Shown in pieces: positions 27,825 to 38,168 of a DNA stretch of 64,000 nucleotides. Made by a program: the position numbers and the translations under genes. Origin of the DNA: JAGPUQ01 sp049325095. Its GTDB lineage: Bacteria; Pseudomonadota; Gammaproteobacteria; Pseudomonadales; Porticoccaceae. The notes below the pieces were generated by a model. It saw nothing but the letters and a program-made list of their open reading frames with translations. It made no database searches and was not told where the DNA came from. The first letter of the stretch is position 1; each line of letters begins with the position of its first letter. The stretch covers positions 62,001 to 126,000 of the forward strand of contig JBMOPO010000022.1 in assembly GCA_049325095.1 (NCBI GenBank), read 5' to 3'.

Positions 27825-27992
27825 GGTCGCTCCTGGCTGAACGGTCCGCGGGTCGCTGCCGCGCGCTGGCGGCAAGGCGTGGCGCGCGGTCGAATCGCGG
27901 GTTTTCGTGGCGGGCCATCTGACCATAGGCCGTCGCGATGCGTCAACGAATTGCACCGACCGGCGGGCTCTGGCCAGACTGAAGGGATCGCC

Positions 27993-28025
27993 AAAAACAA
28001 GGGGTCAGACCCCGGGTCTGACCCC
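27993..28025 (-). terminator. intrinsic terminator of the first monooxygenase gene
   Basis: A near-perfect palindrome (28001-28025; arms GGGGTCAGACC and GGTCTGACCCC around CCG) is followed on the minus strand by TTGTTTTT. It lies 22 bases beyond the stop of the gene at 28047. The GGGGTCAGACC sequence also resembles short palindromes scattered in many genomes, so it may be a captured REP-like unit serving as terminator. Confidence 0.75.
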
Positions 28026-28046
28026 TCGCCGACGGGCCCGGAAAGT

Positions 28047-29645
28047 TTACTGCAGGACGAAGCCCTCGTAGCCCTTGGCCGCCACCTCGTCGCATTTCTG
28101 GCGATAGGCGGGACCGCCGCCGGCATAGAGCAGGAAGGTCCGCTTCTTGCCCGGCGTGTTGGCGCCCACGAACCAGGAATCGGCCTTGGCCAGCAGCGAA
28201 CCCTCGACGGTTTCGTAGACGTGATCGGTCCAGGACTGCTCGGCTTGCGGGGTGGTTTCGATGCGGGTGTAGCCGTGCTCCCGCATGTACTTGATGCAGT
28301 CGGTCACCCACTCCACGTTCTGCTCGATGCAGCGCGGAATGTTGCAGAAGGTGGCGCCGTTGTGCGGCCCGACCAGCATGAACATGTTGGGGAAACCGGC
28401 CACCTGCATGCCCAGGTAGGTGTGCGGTCCGTCGACCCACTGCTCGGCCAGGTTCTGGTTGTCCTTGCCGCGGATGTCGACGCGCTTGAAGGCGCCGGTC
28501 ACGGCATCGAAGCCGGTGGCGTAGACGATGATGTCGAGCTCGTATTCCTTCTCGGTGGTCTTCACGCCCCTGGGGGTGATGCGCTCGATGGGCGTGGCGC
28601 GCAGATCGACCAGCTTGACGTTGTCCTGGTTGTAGACCTCGTAGTAGTTGGTCTCCAAGGGCACGCGCTTCATGCCGAAGCCGTGGTCCTTGGGAATCAG
28701 GATCTCCGCCACCTTCGGATCCTTGACGCGCTGGCGGATCTTGCGGGCGATGAACTCGGTGATCAGGGCGTTGGCCTTTTCATCGGTCATGATGTCGTGG
28801 AAGTTGCCCAGCCAGATGCCGAACCCGGGCGAATCGTACAGCTCCTCGAAGAACCGCTCGCGCTCCTCGGGCGACACGTCAAACACCGAGCGCATGTCGA
28901 ACTGGTGGATGAAGCCGCCGAAGGAATCGCGGCACTTCCGGAAGATCTCCGGGTACCTGGCCTTGATTTCCTCCTGTTCCTCCGGGGTGATCTTCGCGTT
29001 CTTGAGCGGCGCGCACCAGTTGGCGTCGAGCTGGAACACGGTCAGCTGACCGGCGGTCTTGGCGACCTCCTGGATGACCTGCACCCCGGTGGCGCCGGTA
29101 CCTATGACGCCGACCCTCTTGCCGGTGAAATCCACGGGCTCCTTGGGCCAGCGCGCGGTGTGCCAGGACTGGCCCTGAAAGCTGTCGATGCCCTCGATGC
29201 GGGGCATCTGGTAGGCCGACAACGGGCCCATGGCGGTGATCAGGAAGCGCGCGCTGGCCTTTTCACCGCTCTCCAGCTCGACTTCCCAGAGATTTTCATC
29301 CTGATGATAGCGGGCGGCCACGACCTTGCTGTTGAACTGGATGTCCTTGCGCAGGTCCAGCTTGTCGGCGACGAAATTGAGATAGCGCTCGTTTTCCGGC
29401 TGCCCGGAGAAATGCTCGCTCCAGTTCCACTCCTTGAGAATCTCCTCGGAGAAGGAGTACCCGTAGCTGTAGCTCTCGGAATCGAAACGGGCGCCCGGGT
29501 AGCGGTTCCAGTACCAGGTCCCGCCGACGCCGTCGCCGGTTTCATAGACTCTCACCTTCAGCCCCAGCTCGCGCAGGCGATAGAGCTGATACATGCCGGC
29601 GATGCCGGCCCCGATGACGATCGCATCGAACTGCTGGTTGGACAT
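28047..29645 (-). CDS. flavin-containing Baeyer-Villiger monooxygenase (copy 1)
   Basis: A 532-residue type I Baeyer-Villiger monooxygenase that inserts oxygen next to a ketone to give an ester or lactone, using NADPH, FAD and O2. The FAD motif GAGIAG is at residues 12-17, the fingerprint FxGxxxHTxxW at 156-166 (FQGQSWHTARW), and the NADPH motif GTGATG at 182-187. The length equals that of cyclohexanone/steroid monooxygenases. The start at 29645 has GGAGG about 10 bases upstream. A paralogue of identical length, visibly alike over its whole length, is at 33067-34665. It is monocistronic, with its own terminator. Confidence 0.93.
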   Translation of the reverse strand: MSNQQFDAIVIGAGIAGMYQLYRLRELGLKVRVYETGDGVGGTWYWNRYPGARFDSESYSYGYSFSEEILKEWNWSEHFSGQPENERYLNFVADKLDLRKDIQFNSKVVAARYHQDENLWEVELESGEKASARFLITAMGPLSAYQMPRIEGIDSFQGQSWHTARWPKEPVDFTGKRVGVIGTGATGVQVIQEVAKTAGQLTVFQLDANWCAPLKNAKITPEEQEEIKARYPEIFRKCRDSFGGFIHQFDMRSVFDVSPEERERFFEELYDSPGFGIWLGNFHDIMTDEKANALITEFIARKIRQRVKDPKVAEILIPKDHGFGMKRVPLETNYYEVYNQDNVKLVDLRATPIERITPRGVKTTEKEYELDIIVYATGFDAVTGAFKRVDIRGKDNQNLAEQWVDGPHTYLGMQVAGFPNMFMLVGPHNGATFCNIPRCIEQNVEWVTDCIKYMREHGYTRIETTPQAEQSWTDHVYETVEGSLLAKADSWFVGANTPGKKRTFLLYAGGGPAYRQKCDEVAAKGYEGFVLQ

Positions 29646-30143
29646 CTTGGGTTTGCCTCCTACCTGAATCCAGGAATTGAATGGGATTATCGGATAAGAC
29701 CATCCCGCCGCCCGCGCCGTTGCGGGCCGGTGCTTGCGAGAGGTACAGAACCAACCCGCGCCAGGATCGCGGGGACGCCGGCGGGGTCGAGGTTCGTCGC
29801 CGGAATCCGGCCATGGATCGCAACCGGCGCGCGGCGCGGCCGGCCACAAAACGGCGGGAGTGGACCACAGTTGCCCCCCCGTACGCAACTTCCACCCCGT
29901 GGCAGGCACGGGCCGGACCGCCGGTGCGCAAGGCCCGGCCGGCGGCGGTGAAGCCTCACACCCGGGCGACGGGTTGGCGGCGCAACCATAATCCCCTTAC
30001 CCTGGCCGGCAGCAGCCGACCGGAACCGATCGCGGGGCGGACCCGGGATCGGGCCGGCCGGCGCTCCGGAATGCCGACGCGACCCTTGCCGCCGGCGCCT
30101 GGGCACTGCGAACACCCACCGGAATACCGCATAGGGCCGGGAG
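29646..30143. other. divergent intergenic region between monooxygenase 1 and the LuxR gene
   Basis: About 500 bases separating two divergent genes. It must hold both promoters. On the minus strand, GATAAT (centred near 29690) could be a -10 for the monooxygenase, without a good -35. The 9-mer AATGGGATT (29680-29688, plus-strand reading) lies 35 bases from the monooxygenase start, and the paralogue has the same 9-mer at 36 bases. Open frames across this region are GC-rich shadows. A CATAAT at 29986 is a poor -10 candidate for the LuxR gene. Confidence 0.4.
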
Positions 30144-31298
30144 ATGGAACAAGTGCTTGCCGGGTGCGTCGCGCCGGAGGTGTTGCTGGCCGCGGTCGAG
30201 GCCTTGGTCGCCGGGCCCCGGGAACGGCCGCCGTTTTCCGGCCTTCTGCGGTTTCTGGAAGCGCAGCCGGGCGCTGTGCTCGCGGCCCTGTATTTTCCGG
30301 AGTTGGTGCACCACGCCCGCCCACTGTGGCTCAGCCCCTCCGCGGAGCGCTGGACGGCGGCCGGGGGCTGGCAGGTCTGGGCCGAACTCAATGAACTGGA
30401 GCGGCCCGGCGACCCGGTATTCGCGCTGGCGGATCCGCGGTGCCCGGAAATCGGGCCCCGCGCCGCGGAACTGCTGGCGTCCCGCGGCCTGACCGACCTG
30501 GTGGTCGCCAACATCTGCCGGTCCGACGGGGTCCGCGCGCGCCTGCTCCTGGGCATCGCCGCTGCGCCGCCGACCGACCATCGAGCCCTGCTGCGCGCCC
30601 TGCTGCCCTATCTCACCCCGATCCTGGACGCCTTCCATTATCAGCAGTACCTGGAGGCCCGCGCGCGGCTCTACGACGAGCTGGCGGCCCGGGTCGGCAT
30701 CGGCGAGATCCACCTCAACCGCCGCGGCGAGATCGTCCACACCAATCTGATGGCGGACGCGGTGCTCGCCGAGGGCCACCTGCTGCGCCGCGACGCCGGC
30801 CGGCCGCGCTGTCCGGACCCCGAGAGCGACCGGCTGCTGCAGGCGGCCCTCGAGCGCTATCTGGATCCGGTGGCGGCCTCTCTGCCACCGTCCGCGCCCA
30901 TCTACCTGCAATCCCGCGAGCCCTACGATGCGATCGGGGTGCTGGTCCGCCAACTGCCGCTGTGGCGGGCCGCCCCGGGCCCCGACACCGCGGTGGTGGC
31001 GCTCTATCTGGGCGATCATGTCCGGCAGATGACCCTATCGGCGGAGCTGCTGCAAAAGCTGTTCGACCTGTCCGGCGCGGAAGCCCGGGTCGCGGTGCAA
31101 CTGGCGCGCGGCCGCAACGTCCGGCAAACCGCCGCGGCGCTGCACGTCTCGACCAACACGGTGCGCACCCACCTGGCGCGGATCTTCGCCAAGACGGGCG
31201 TTCAGCGGCAGGGCGAGCTGGTCGCCCTGCTGGTGCGCACGCTCAGCGCCGTATGGCTGGAGCCGACCGCCGAGCCGGGCACGGATCCGCCGGCCTGA
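30144..31298 (+). CDS. LuxR-family helix-turn-helix transcriptional regulator
   Basis: A 384-residue regulator with a C-terminal GerE/LuxR HTH at about residues 310-370 (LSGAEARVAVQLARG, then AAALHVSTNTVRTHLARIFAKTGV). The N-terminal 300 residues are probably a sensor. They show a faint PAS-like stretch before the HTH (VGIGEIHLNRRGEIVHTNLMAD), a common feature of this regulator type. It diverges from the first monooxygenase gene and is followed by fnr, so it is a candidate regulator of ring-ketone oxidation. The start ATG has only GGGAG immediately adjacent, so a slightly later start is possible. Confidence 0.85.
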   Translation: MEQVLAGCVAPEVLLAAVEALVAGPRERPPFSGLLRFLEAQPGAVLAALYFPELVHHARPLWLSPSAERWTAAGGWQVWAELNELERPGDPVFALADPRCPEIGPRAAELLASRGLTDLVVANICRSDGVRARLLLGIAAAPPTDHRALLRALLPYLTPILDAFHYQQYLEARARLYDELAARVGIGEIHLNRRGEIVHTNLMADAVLAEGHLLRRDAGRPRCPDPESDRLLQAALERYLDPVAASLPPSAPIYLQSREPYDAIGVLVRQLPLWRAAPGPDTAVVALYLGDHVRQMTLSAELLQKLFDLSGAEARVAVQLARGRNVRQTAAALHVSTNTVRTHLARIFAKTGVQRQGELVALLVRTLSAVWLEPTAEPGTDPPA

Positions 31299-31460
31299 CG
31301 GCTTCCGATTGCACCGACCCGCCCCGCCAATTGCGAAAAATCATCGATTCGGATGACGTACACGTCCGGAGCCCGGCGTAGATTGGGGCTCAACCCAGCG
31401 CCCGATCGCAGTGCATATCGGAACCGGCAGCAGCCCCGGGTTCGCTGCCCTGGAGGGACG

Positions 31461-32246
31461 GTGAAGGAGCGCAGCCGCAACGAACCCGCCGGTGCGGATC
31501 TTCCGGCCCAGGACGCAACCCGGCGCGAGGACGACACCCGCCCGCCGCGCGCCGATTGCACCGGCTGCCGCCAGCGGCGGGGCTGCCTGCCGCAGACCCT
31601 GGGCGAGGACGAGCTGGCCCTGTTCGAGGCCATCACCCAGCCCCGGCGGCCGCTGGCGGCGGGCAGGATGGTCTACCGGCAGGGACAACCCTGCCGGGCC
31701 CTCTACGCCCTCAAGGCGGGGTCGGTGAAACTGACCCAGGTGGCTTCCGACGGCTCGGAAACCGTGTTCGGCTTCGTGTTCGCGCCCGGCATCCTGGGCA
31801 TGGGCGGCATCGGCGGGCAGGTGTACGACAGCAACGCGGTGGCGCTGGAACATACCGCGGTGTGTGAAATACCCTTCGACGCGCTGTGCCGGCTGAGCGA
31901 GTATGTCGCGCCCCTGCAGCGCAGCCTGCTGCGGGTCCTGAGCCAGGCCATCGGCACTGAACAGAAACTCGCCGCCGTGGTCGCCACCGGCAGCGCCACC
32001 CAGCGCCTGGTGGCCTTCCTGCTCCTCCTGGCCGCGCAGAACGAGCGCCGCGGCCTGGATCCCGACCGACTGCTGCTGCCGATGTCCCGCGGCGACATCG
32101 GCAACTTCCTGGGCCTGACGCTGGAGACCGTGAGCCGCCTGCTGTCACGCTTCGCCCGCCGGCGCTGGATCCGCGTCGCGCGGCGGGACATCGCCCTGCT
32201 GGATCGCGCGGCGCTGGCCGCCGCCACCGCGGATCTGCGGCTCTGA
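31461..32246 (+). CDS. fnr: FNR-type oxygen-sensing transcription regulator
   Basis: A 261-residue Crp/Fnr regulator. The iron-sulfur ligands of E. coli FNR are reproduced: C33-x2-C36-x5-C42 at the N-terminus and a fourth cysteine at 135 within VCEIPFDAL, nearly the same wording as in FNR. The cAMP-like beta-roll follows, and the C-terminal HTH has LETVSRLLSRF, whose E-x2-SR reads the FNR half-site TTGAT. The start is GTG at 31461 with GGAGGG four bases upstream. It should dimerise and bind DNA only without oxygen. The location between two oxygen-dependent monooxygenase genes and a LuxR gene is notable. A weak hairpin (32247-32261) follows the stop. Confidence 0.9.
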   Translation: MKERSRNEPAGADLPAQDATRREDDTRPPRADCTGCRQRRGCLPQTLGEDELALFEAITQPRRPLAAGRMVYRQGQPCRALYALKAGSVKLTQVASDGSETVFGFVFAPGILGMGGIGGQVYDSNAVALEHTAVCEIPFDALCRLSEYVAPLQRSLLRVLSQAIGTEQKLAAVVATGSATQRLVAFLLLLAAQNERRGLDPDRLLLPMSRGDIGNFLGLTLETVSRLLSRFARRRWIRVARRDIALLDRAALAAATADLRL

Positions 32247-32343
32247 CCGGCCATCGGCCGGCATTTCCAGACGCCCTGCCCGGCTCGGTCTCCCGCTGCG
32301 GAAAGGTTGTCCCGGCACAGGCGCCCGCGCCGCAAGCCCGCGT

Positions 32344-32727
32344 TCAGCCGCCCGCGGCGCCGAGCAGATCCAGCCCCTCGCGCAGGTAATCGGCCAGCAG
32401 CGGGTGGGCGATCAGGTAGTCGGCGGTCTCCGGCGTCCAGTCGTCGTACGCCTCTTCGAGCGCGGCCTGCCACTCGTCGGCGGCGAAGTCGCCGCGGCCC
32501 ACCCACAACAGCGCCACCACTTCCTGCTGCTGATCGGGTTCGAGGTCGTCGATGATGCTGCGGAACTCGGCCAGGGTGGCGTCGTCCTCGTGATCGGCGA
32601 GGATTGTATTGGGCGCGTCCGCGCTGATGTCGCCGGGTTGCTCCGCAAAGGAGACCGCCTCCCTGGCGTGGAAGGCGCGGCTGAGTTCCATCAGCCGCTC
32701 GATGGTCGCGGTACTGACGTTGAGCAT
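32344..32727 (-). CDS. DUF3775 domain protein
   Basis: A 127-residue acidic protein matching the DUF3775 family in layout: N-terminal NVSTATIERLMELSRAFHARE, then a helix FRSIIDDLEPDQQQEVVALLWVGRGDF, and the C-terminal TADYLIAHPLLADYLREGLD. Function is unknown. The family is common in proteobacteria and is small and soluble, with no membrane segment. It converges with fnr, with about 100 bases between them. No strong ribosome site precedes the ATG. Confidence 0.8.
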   Translation of the reverse strand: MLNVSTATIERLMELSRAFHAREAVSFAEQPGDISADAPNTILADHEDDATLAEFRSIIDDLEPDQQQEVVALLWVGRGDFAADEWQAALEEAYDDWTPETADYLIAHPLLADYLREGLDLLGAAGG

Positions 32728-32940
32728 GGTGATCCGCCCCCGGGCGCGGCGCTGCCTCAGGCTAGGCCGGCGCGCCGGCCGGGGCCATGACCGGGGTCAA
32801 GCATTGGGCGACGGGCCGGGGCAAGCACCCCGGGCATCAACCGGCGCCGCCGCCGGCCCCCAGCGGGCGGCGGCCGTCGTCGGCGATGGCGCGGCAATGC
32901 AGGCCCCGCGCATTGCCCGGGCCCCACGTCCGCTACCTGC

Positions 32941-33066
32941 CGTGCTCAGCGTTGGAAATGCACGTCCTGTGCATTTCTTCTGTCGCGAGTCCGGTGCACG
33001 CCCGGACTCGCTCGCGCGGATCGGCCATCCCCAGCCGGGCGCAGAGCTTGAAAAGTTCCCGGACGT

Positions 33067-33069
<3 letters not shown>
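32941..33069 (-). repeat. dispersed 3'-UTR repeat, copy B
   Basis: Second copy of the repeat also at 24560 and 43601, shorter by an internal deletion. On the minus strand it starts at the TGA of monooxygenase copy 2 and ends in the hairpin 32955-32977 (stem GAAATGCAC/GTGCATTTC, loop AGGAC). The sequence TTCTGTCGCGAGTCCGG is shared exactly with copy C. A related hairpin alone (GCAATGC/GCATTGC, 32894-32916) sits just beyond. Together these account for much of the 339-base gap between the DUF3775 and monooxygenase genes. The remainder shows nothing recognisable. Confidence 0.75.
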
Positions 33070-34665
<1,596 letters not shown>

Positions 34666-34734
34666 GGTGCTGCCTCCGCGAAGTTTGGCGCTGTGGTTGT
34701 AATGGGATTGCGCCGTGCCGTGCCGGTTGCGGCC

Positions 34735-35499
34735 TCAGGTCGCCATGTAACCGCCATCCACCGGCAGCGCGTGGCCGGTGATGTAGGAGGCGTGATCGGA
34801 GCACAGGTAGACCGCGGCGTCGGCGATCTCGCTGGGCTCGCCCAGGCGCTTGACCGGCTGGGCGGCGATCATGGCCTCGGCCACCTTGGGGCTCTCCTCG
34901 AATACCCGCATCAGCATGGGCGTGCGGATGGGCCCCGGGCAGACCGCGTTGACCCGGATTTTCCGGGTCGCGTAATCCAGGGCGGCGGACTTGGTGAGGC
35001 CGATCACCGCGTGCTTGGCGGCCGAGTACTGGCCGAGATTCTTCACCCCGATCAACCCGGCGTCGGAGGCGGTGTTGACGATGGCACCACCGCTGCCCTG
35101 CTCCAGCATGCGGCGGATCTGGTACTTCATGCACAGCCACACGCCCAGCATGTTGACCCGGTAATTGAGCATGAAATTCTCCTCGGTGGCATCGGCCAGC
35201 TTGGCGTATTCCCCCTCGACGCCGGCGTTGTTGAAGGCGCAGTGCAGGCCGCCGAACTTGGCCACCGCGGCCTGGACCATGGCCTCTACCTGTTCGGCGC
35301 GGGAGACGTCGGTGCGCACAAAGATCGCTTCACCGCCCGCCCGGGTGACCAGTTGGGCGGTCTCCTCGCCGCCGGTCACATCGATATCGGCCACCACCAC
35401 CCGCGCGCCCTCGCGGGCGAAGACCTCGCAGGCCGCGCGGCCGATGCCGCTGCCCCCGCCGGTCACCACCGCCACCTTGCCTTCGACGATTCCACTCAT
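34735..35499 (-). CDS. SDR-family oxidoreductase
   Basis: A 254-residue classical short-chain dehydrogenase: VTGGGSGIGRAACEVF cofactor motif, aspartate after the second strand (VVADIDV) suggesting NAD preference, NNAG, catalytic serine region, YSAAK, and the usual VNAVCPGPIRTPM and GHALPVDGGY ending. It is probably a secondary alcohol or hydroxysteroid dehydrogenase. Its ATG overlaps the stop of the DUF6285-like gene (ATGA), so it belongs to one transcript with the phosphotransferase, the DUF6285-like gene and monooxygenase copy 2. Confidence 0.92.
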   Translation of the reverse strand: MSGIVEGKVAVVTGGGSGIGRAACEVFAREGARVVVADIDVTGGEETAQLVTRAGGEAIFVRTDVSRAEQVEAMVQAAVAKFGGLHCAFNNAGVEGEYAKLADATEENFMLNYRVNMLGVWLCMKYQIRRMLEQGSGGAIVNTASDAGLIGVKNLGQYSAAKHAVIGLTKSAALDYATRKIRVNAVCPGPIRTPMLMRVFEESPKVAEAMIAAQPVKRLGEPSEIADAAVYLCSDHASYITGHALPVDGGYMAT

Positions 35500-35942
35500 G
35501 ACTTCTGCTCCTCTGGTTGGCTGAAATGATCGGATAACGGAGACCCGGGGCCGCCCGGGCCCCCACAGGCGCTGTCCGGCGCCCGGTGATCGGGCTCCAG
35601 GTAATCGGGATTGGTGATGCGCACCTTGTCGATGACCTGGCGCAGGGCGAAGGCGAACGCCTGCGGCCAGCGGTCGTCGAGTTCTCCGGCGCGCGCCCGC
35701 CGGCAGAAGGCGGCGTAGGGCCGCTCCGGGTCGGGTTCGGCGCCCAGCAGTTCGCGCAGCTGTGCCACCTGGTGTCGCGCGGGCCCATCGCCCGCAGCCA
35801 GTTCGCGGCCTGCCACCTCCAGGAGAAAGGCCGCGCAGAGCGCATCGTAGCGCTCGCGGCCGCAGGTGCGCGCCGCCACCCCCTGGGCAAACTCCCGTAC
35901 CGTGCGCAGAATTTCCGCGATATCCGGGCGATCCTGGGTCAT
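35496..35942 (-). CDS. DUF6285-like protein
   Basis: A 148-residue soluble, helical protein (RPDIAEILRTVREFAQGVAA start). It resembles the small family, I believe DUF6285, that is encoded next to APH-type phosphotransferases and acyl-CoA dehydrogenases in lipid- and terpenoid-degrading bacteria. The family name is from memory. Its stop overlaps the start of the SDR gene by four bases and its start lies 16 bases after the phosphotransferase stop. This tight coupling suggests it helps the phosphotransferase. Function unknown. Confidence 0.7.
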   Translation of the reverse strand: MTQDRPDIAEILRTVREFAQGVAARTCGRERYDALCAAFLLEVAGRELAAGDGPARHQVAQLRELLGAEPDPERPYAAFCRRARAGELDDRWPQAFAFALRQVIDKVRITNPDYLEPDHRAPDSACGGPGGPGSPLSDHFSQPEEQKS

Positions 35943-35958
35943 GGGCGGCGCTCCGCGT

Positions 35959-36966
35959 TCATCGGTAGCGCCCCGCGATGGTCATCAACAGATCGTATTC
36001 GATCATGGCGGCGTTGCGCCCGCAGCAGGCAAAGGGCAGCGAGCGGCGCTCGCCGCGCACATGACCGTCCGCCTGCATGATGTTCAGAATGGCCCACTTC
36101 AGGGAGCCGAAAATCTCCCACCACAGGACTTCCTCTGCGCCCGGGGCTTCGCCGCCGTTGGCGACGTAGGCGGCCTGGAGTTCGGCGCGCTGGCCCATGC
36201 CGCCCACCGGGCGCTCGATATGCCCGAACCGCCAGGACCGCAGGCATACCCAGCCGAAGTCCTCGGCCGGGCTGCCGTGGTGAGTGCATTCCCAGTCGAG
36301 CACGCCGGCAATGCCCTGGGGATCGAGGATCAGGTTGCCGACCCGGTAATCGCCGTGCACCAGGCGCGGGGCGCGCGGCGGCGGCCGGTGCCGCTCCAGC
36401 CAGCGGATGCCGAGGTCGATGGCCGGGTGGTGTTCGCCGTAGCTGTCGTAGCGCTCGGCCTGGGCGGCCAGGGGATCGCGCGAATCCGCACTGGCGGCAA
36501 GAAATGCCAACTCGGCCACCGGAATGGCGTGCAGCCGGGCGAGGATCTCCCCGGTCTGGGCCGCGAACCGGGCCCGCGCCCGGGCGTAGCGGGCATCGGT
36601 GAGCAGGGTCCTGGGCAGGGTCTCGCCGGCGATGTGGCCCATGACGAAACCGCGCTCCAGCCGGTCGGCGGGCTCCAGCTCGAAGATCGGCTCGGGCACC
36701 GGCAGCCCGTGGCGGTGCACCACCTGGAGAATGCGGAACTGGTCGGCCGGGGGCAGGAAGGGCGATACCGGCGAGCGGTAGGTCTCCTGGCGCAGCACCA
36801 GGCGCCGGCGGCCGGCCGGTTCGACCAGATCGAACAACAGGGTGCGGTTGGAGGCGCCCAGGGTGGCGGCTTCCAGCTTGGCGATGCCCGCGGCGCTACC
36901 GAAGCGGCGCCGCACCGCGGCCTCCAGGCGGGGCGCGAGTTCGGCCAGGAGCGCCGCGGTCACCAC
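35959..36966 (-). CDS. APH-type phosphotransferase family protein
   Basis: A 335-residue kinase-like protein of the aminoglycoside phosphotransferase/choline kinase superfamily. The catalytic loop is RLVHGDYRVGNLILD (H-G-D-x3-N) and the metal-binding motif follows in VLDWECTHHGSP. The start appears to be GTG (two in a row at 36961-36966) behind GAGGGCGGG. Homologues in acyl-CoA catabolic operons are not antibiotic-resistance enzymes; their substrate is unknown but probably a hydroxylated metabolite. It begins eight bases after the DUF7064-like gene stop, as part of the same operon. Confidence 0.88.
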   Translation of the reverse strand: MVTAALLAELAPRLEAAVRRRFGSAAGIAKLEAATLGASNRTLLFDLVEPAGRRRLVLRQETYRSPVSPFLPPADQFRILQVVHRHGLPVPEPIFELEPADRLERGFVMGHIAGETLPRTLLTDARYARARARFAAQTGEILARLHAIPVAELAFLAASADSRDPLAAQAERYDSYGEHHPAIDLGIRWLERHRPPPRAPRLVHGDYRVGNLILDPQGIAGVLDWECTHHGSPAEDFGWVCLRSWRFGHIERPVGGMGQRAELQAAYVANGGEAPGAEEVLWWEIFGSLKWAILNIMQADGHVRGERRSLPFACCGRNAAMIEYDLLMTIAGRYR

Positions 36967-36973
36967 CCCGCCC

Positions 36974-37978
36974 TCAGAGCGGATAGCCGGCGGGCTCGCC
37001 GTCTTCGAGGAATTCGATGTACTCGGTCATGCCGAGCCCCTCGCGCTCGTCCTCCCAGCGCCAATGGGTGAAGCCCTCGGCGATGCGGCAGGCCAGCTCC
37101 CGGTCGCCGACCCGGCGGCGGTTGCGCAGCGGCGCCATGGTCAGCACTTCACCGCTGATGCGCACCGCCCGGCGCGCGGTGCGCACGCCGAGCCGGACCC
37201 GCACCGGATCCTTGCGCTCATCCCATTCGGTGATCACGTCGAGGTCGATGATGTCCTCGTAGTCGCCGTCGAACTGCAGCACGCCGACGCGGTGGACGCG
37301 GAGCTGGCGATCGGTGCGCTTGAGCAGCATGAAGCCCCGGTCGGCGCCGAAGTTGGCGATGAACAGCCGGTAGAAATGGATGTTCTGCCAATAGCGCGGC
37401 CCCCAGGAGTGGTCGCGCCAGCCGCAGCCGTCGATGTCCCAGGACTCGCCGCCCACCTGGATCCGGCCGCGGACGCGGGTGTGCTGGTTGAAGTGGCCGA
37501 GCGAGAAATCGCGCCCGTACATGGTCTCCTGCCCGGGCGCGACGGGCTCGCCACCGTGCAGGGGCGACACGCCATCGTGCCGGAACTCGACCGCGCCGGG
37601 CGCGCGCGGGGCCTCCTTGAACAGCCGCGCCGGATCGCGCAGCAGTTGCGGGTCGTCGAGCACCATCAGCTCGCCGCGATAGCACATCTCCACGGCGCGA
37701 AAGGGTTCCAGCACGCGGTACTCCAGGCCGCCAGCGGCATGGCGCTCGTTGGTGTCGATCGCCGGGCGCCGAAACTGGCAGGCGACCCGGCCATCGGGGA
37801 GATAGACGCACACCGAGAGCTCCGCGTGGCCCTCGTTGACCCGGTTGCCCAGCCGCATCCAGGCACCCAGGCGCTGGCGCGGATCCCAGCCGTTGGTGTA
37901 GACGCTCTCGTTGAAATTGGGCTCCGCGGTCGGCTGATGGCTGTACTCGTCCGCGGCTTCGAGCCGAAAACCCTGCAT
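36974..37978 (-). CDS. DUF7064/DUF7065-like protein (copy 1)
   Basis: A 334-residue soluble protein without a signal peptide. It resembles the two-domain beta-rich proteins (DUF7065 + DUF7064, related in look to AttH/hydroxyneurosporene-synthase-type lipocalin pairs) found in lipid and steroid gene clusters; the names are from memory. Conserved phrases are NFNESVYTNG, RLGNRVNEGHAELSV and DGCGWRDHSWGPRYWQNIHFY, the last strongly shared with the divergent paralogue at 38169. AAAGGGGG precedes the ATG. It heads the operon phosphotransferase-DUF6285-SDR-monooxygenase. The function is unknown; a hydrophobic-ligand binding or isomerase-like role is possible. Confidence 0.75.
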   Translation of the reverse strand: MQGFRLEAADEYSHQPTAEPNFNESVYTNGWDPRQRLGAWMRLGNRVNEGHAELSVCVYLPDGRVACQFRRPAIDTNERHAAGGLEYRVLEPFRAVEMCYRGELMVLDDPQLLRDPARLFKEAPRAPGAVEFRHDGVSPLHGGEPVAPGQETMYGRDFSLGHFNQHTRVRGRIQVGGESWDIDGCGWRDHSWGPRYWQNIHFYRLFIANFGADRGFMLLKRTDRQLRVHRVGVLQFDGDYEDIIDLDVITEWDERKDPVRVRLGVRTARRAVRISGEVLTMAPLRNRRRVGDRELACRIAEGFTHWRWEDEREGLGMTEYIEFLEDGEPAGYPL

Positions 37979-38168
37979 GACGCCCCCTTTCGCTTATGGT
38001 TTGTCCCCCGTCGACCGCCGTGCGCCGGCGGGAGAGGCTGTGCCGGACTATAGCCCATCGCCCGCGCCGCGCCCATGCCCCGGGGGCGGCGCCGGGCGCC
38101 CGGCGCGGTGCTAAGCTCTGCGCCGAGCCTTTGTTCACCTTTGCCCTTCCGCTTGACAGGAGATCCCC

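Noticed and set aside
27879..29951. A 690-codon plus-strand frame
   Set aside because: Antisense shadow of the first monooxygenase; no motif and composition typical of reverse-complement high-GC coding sequence.
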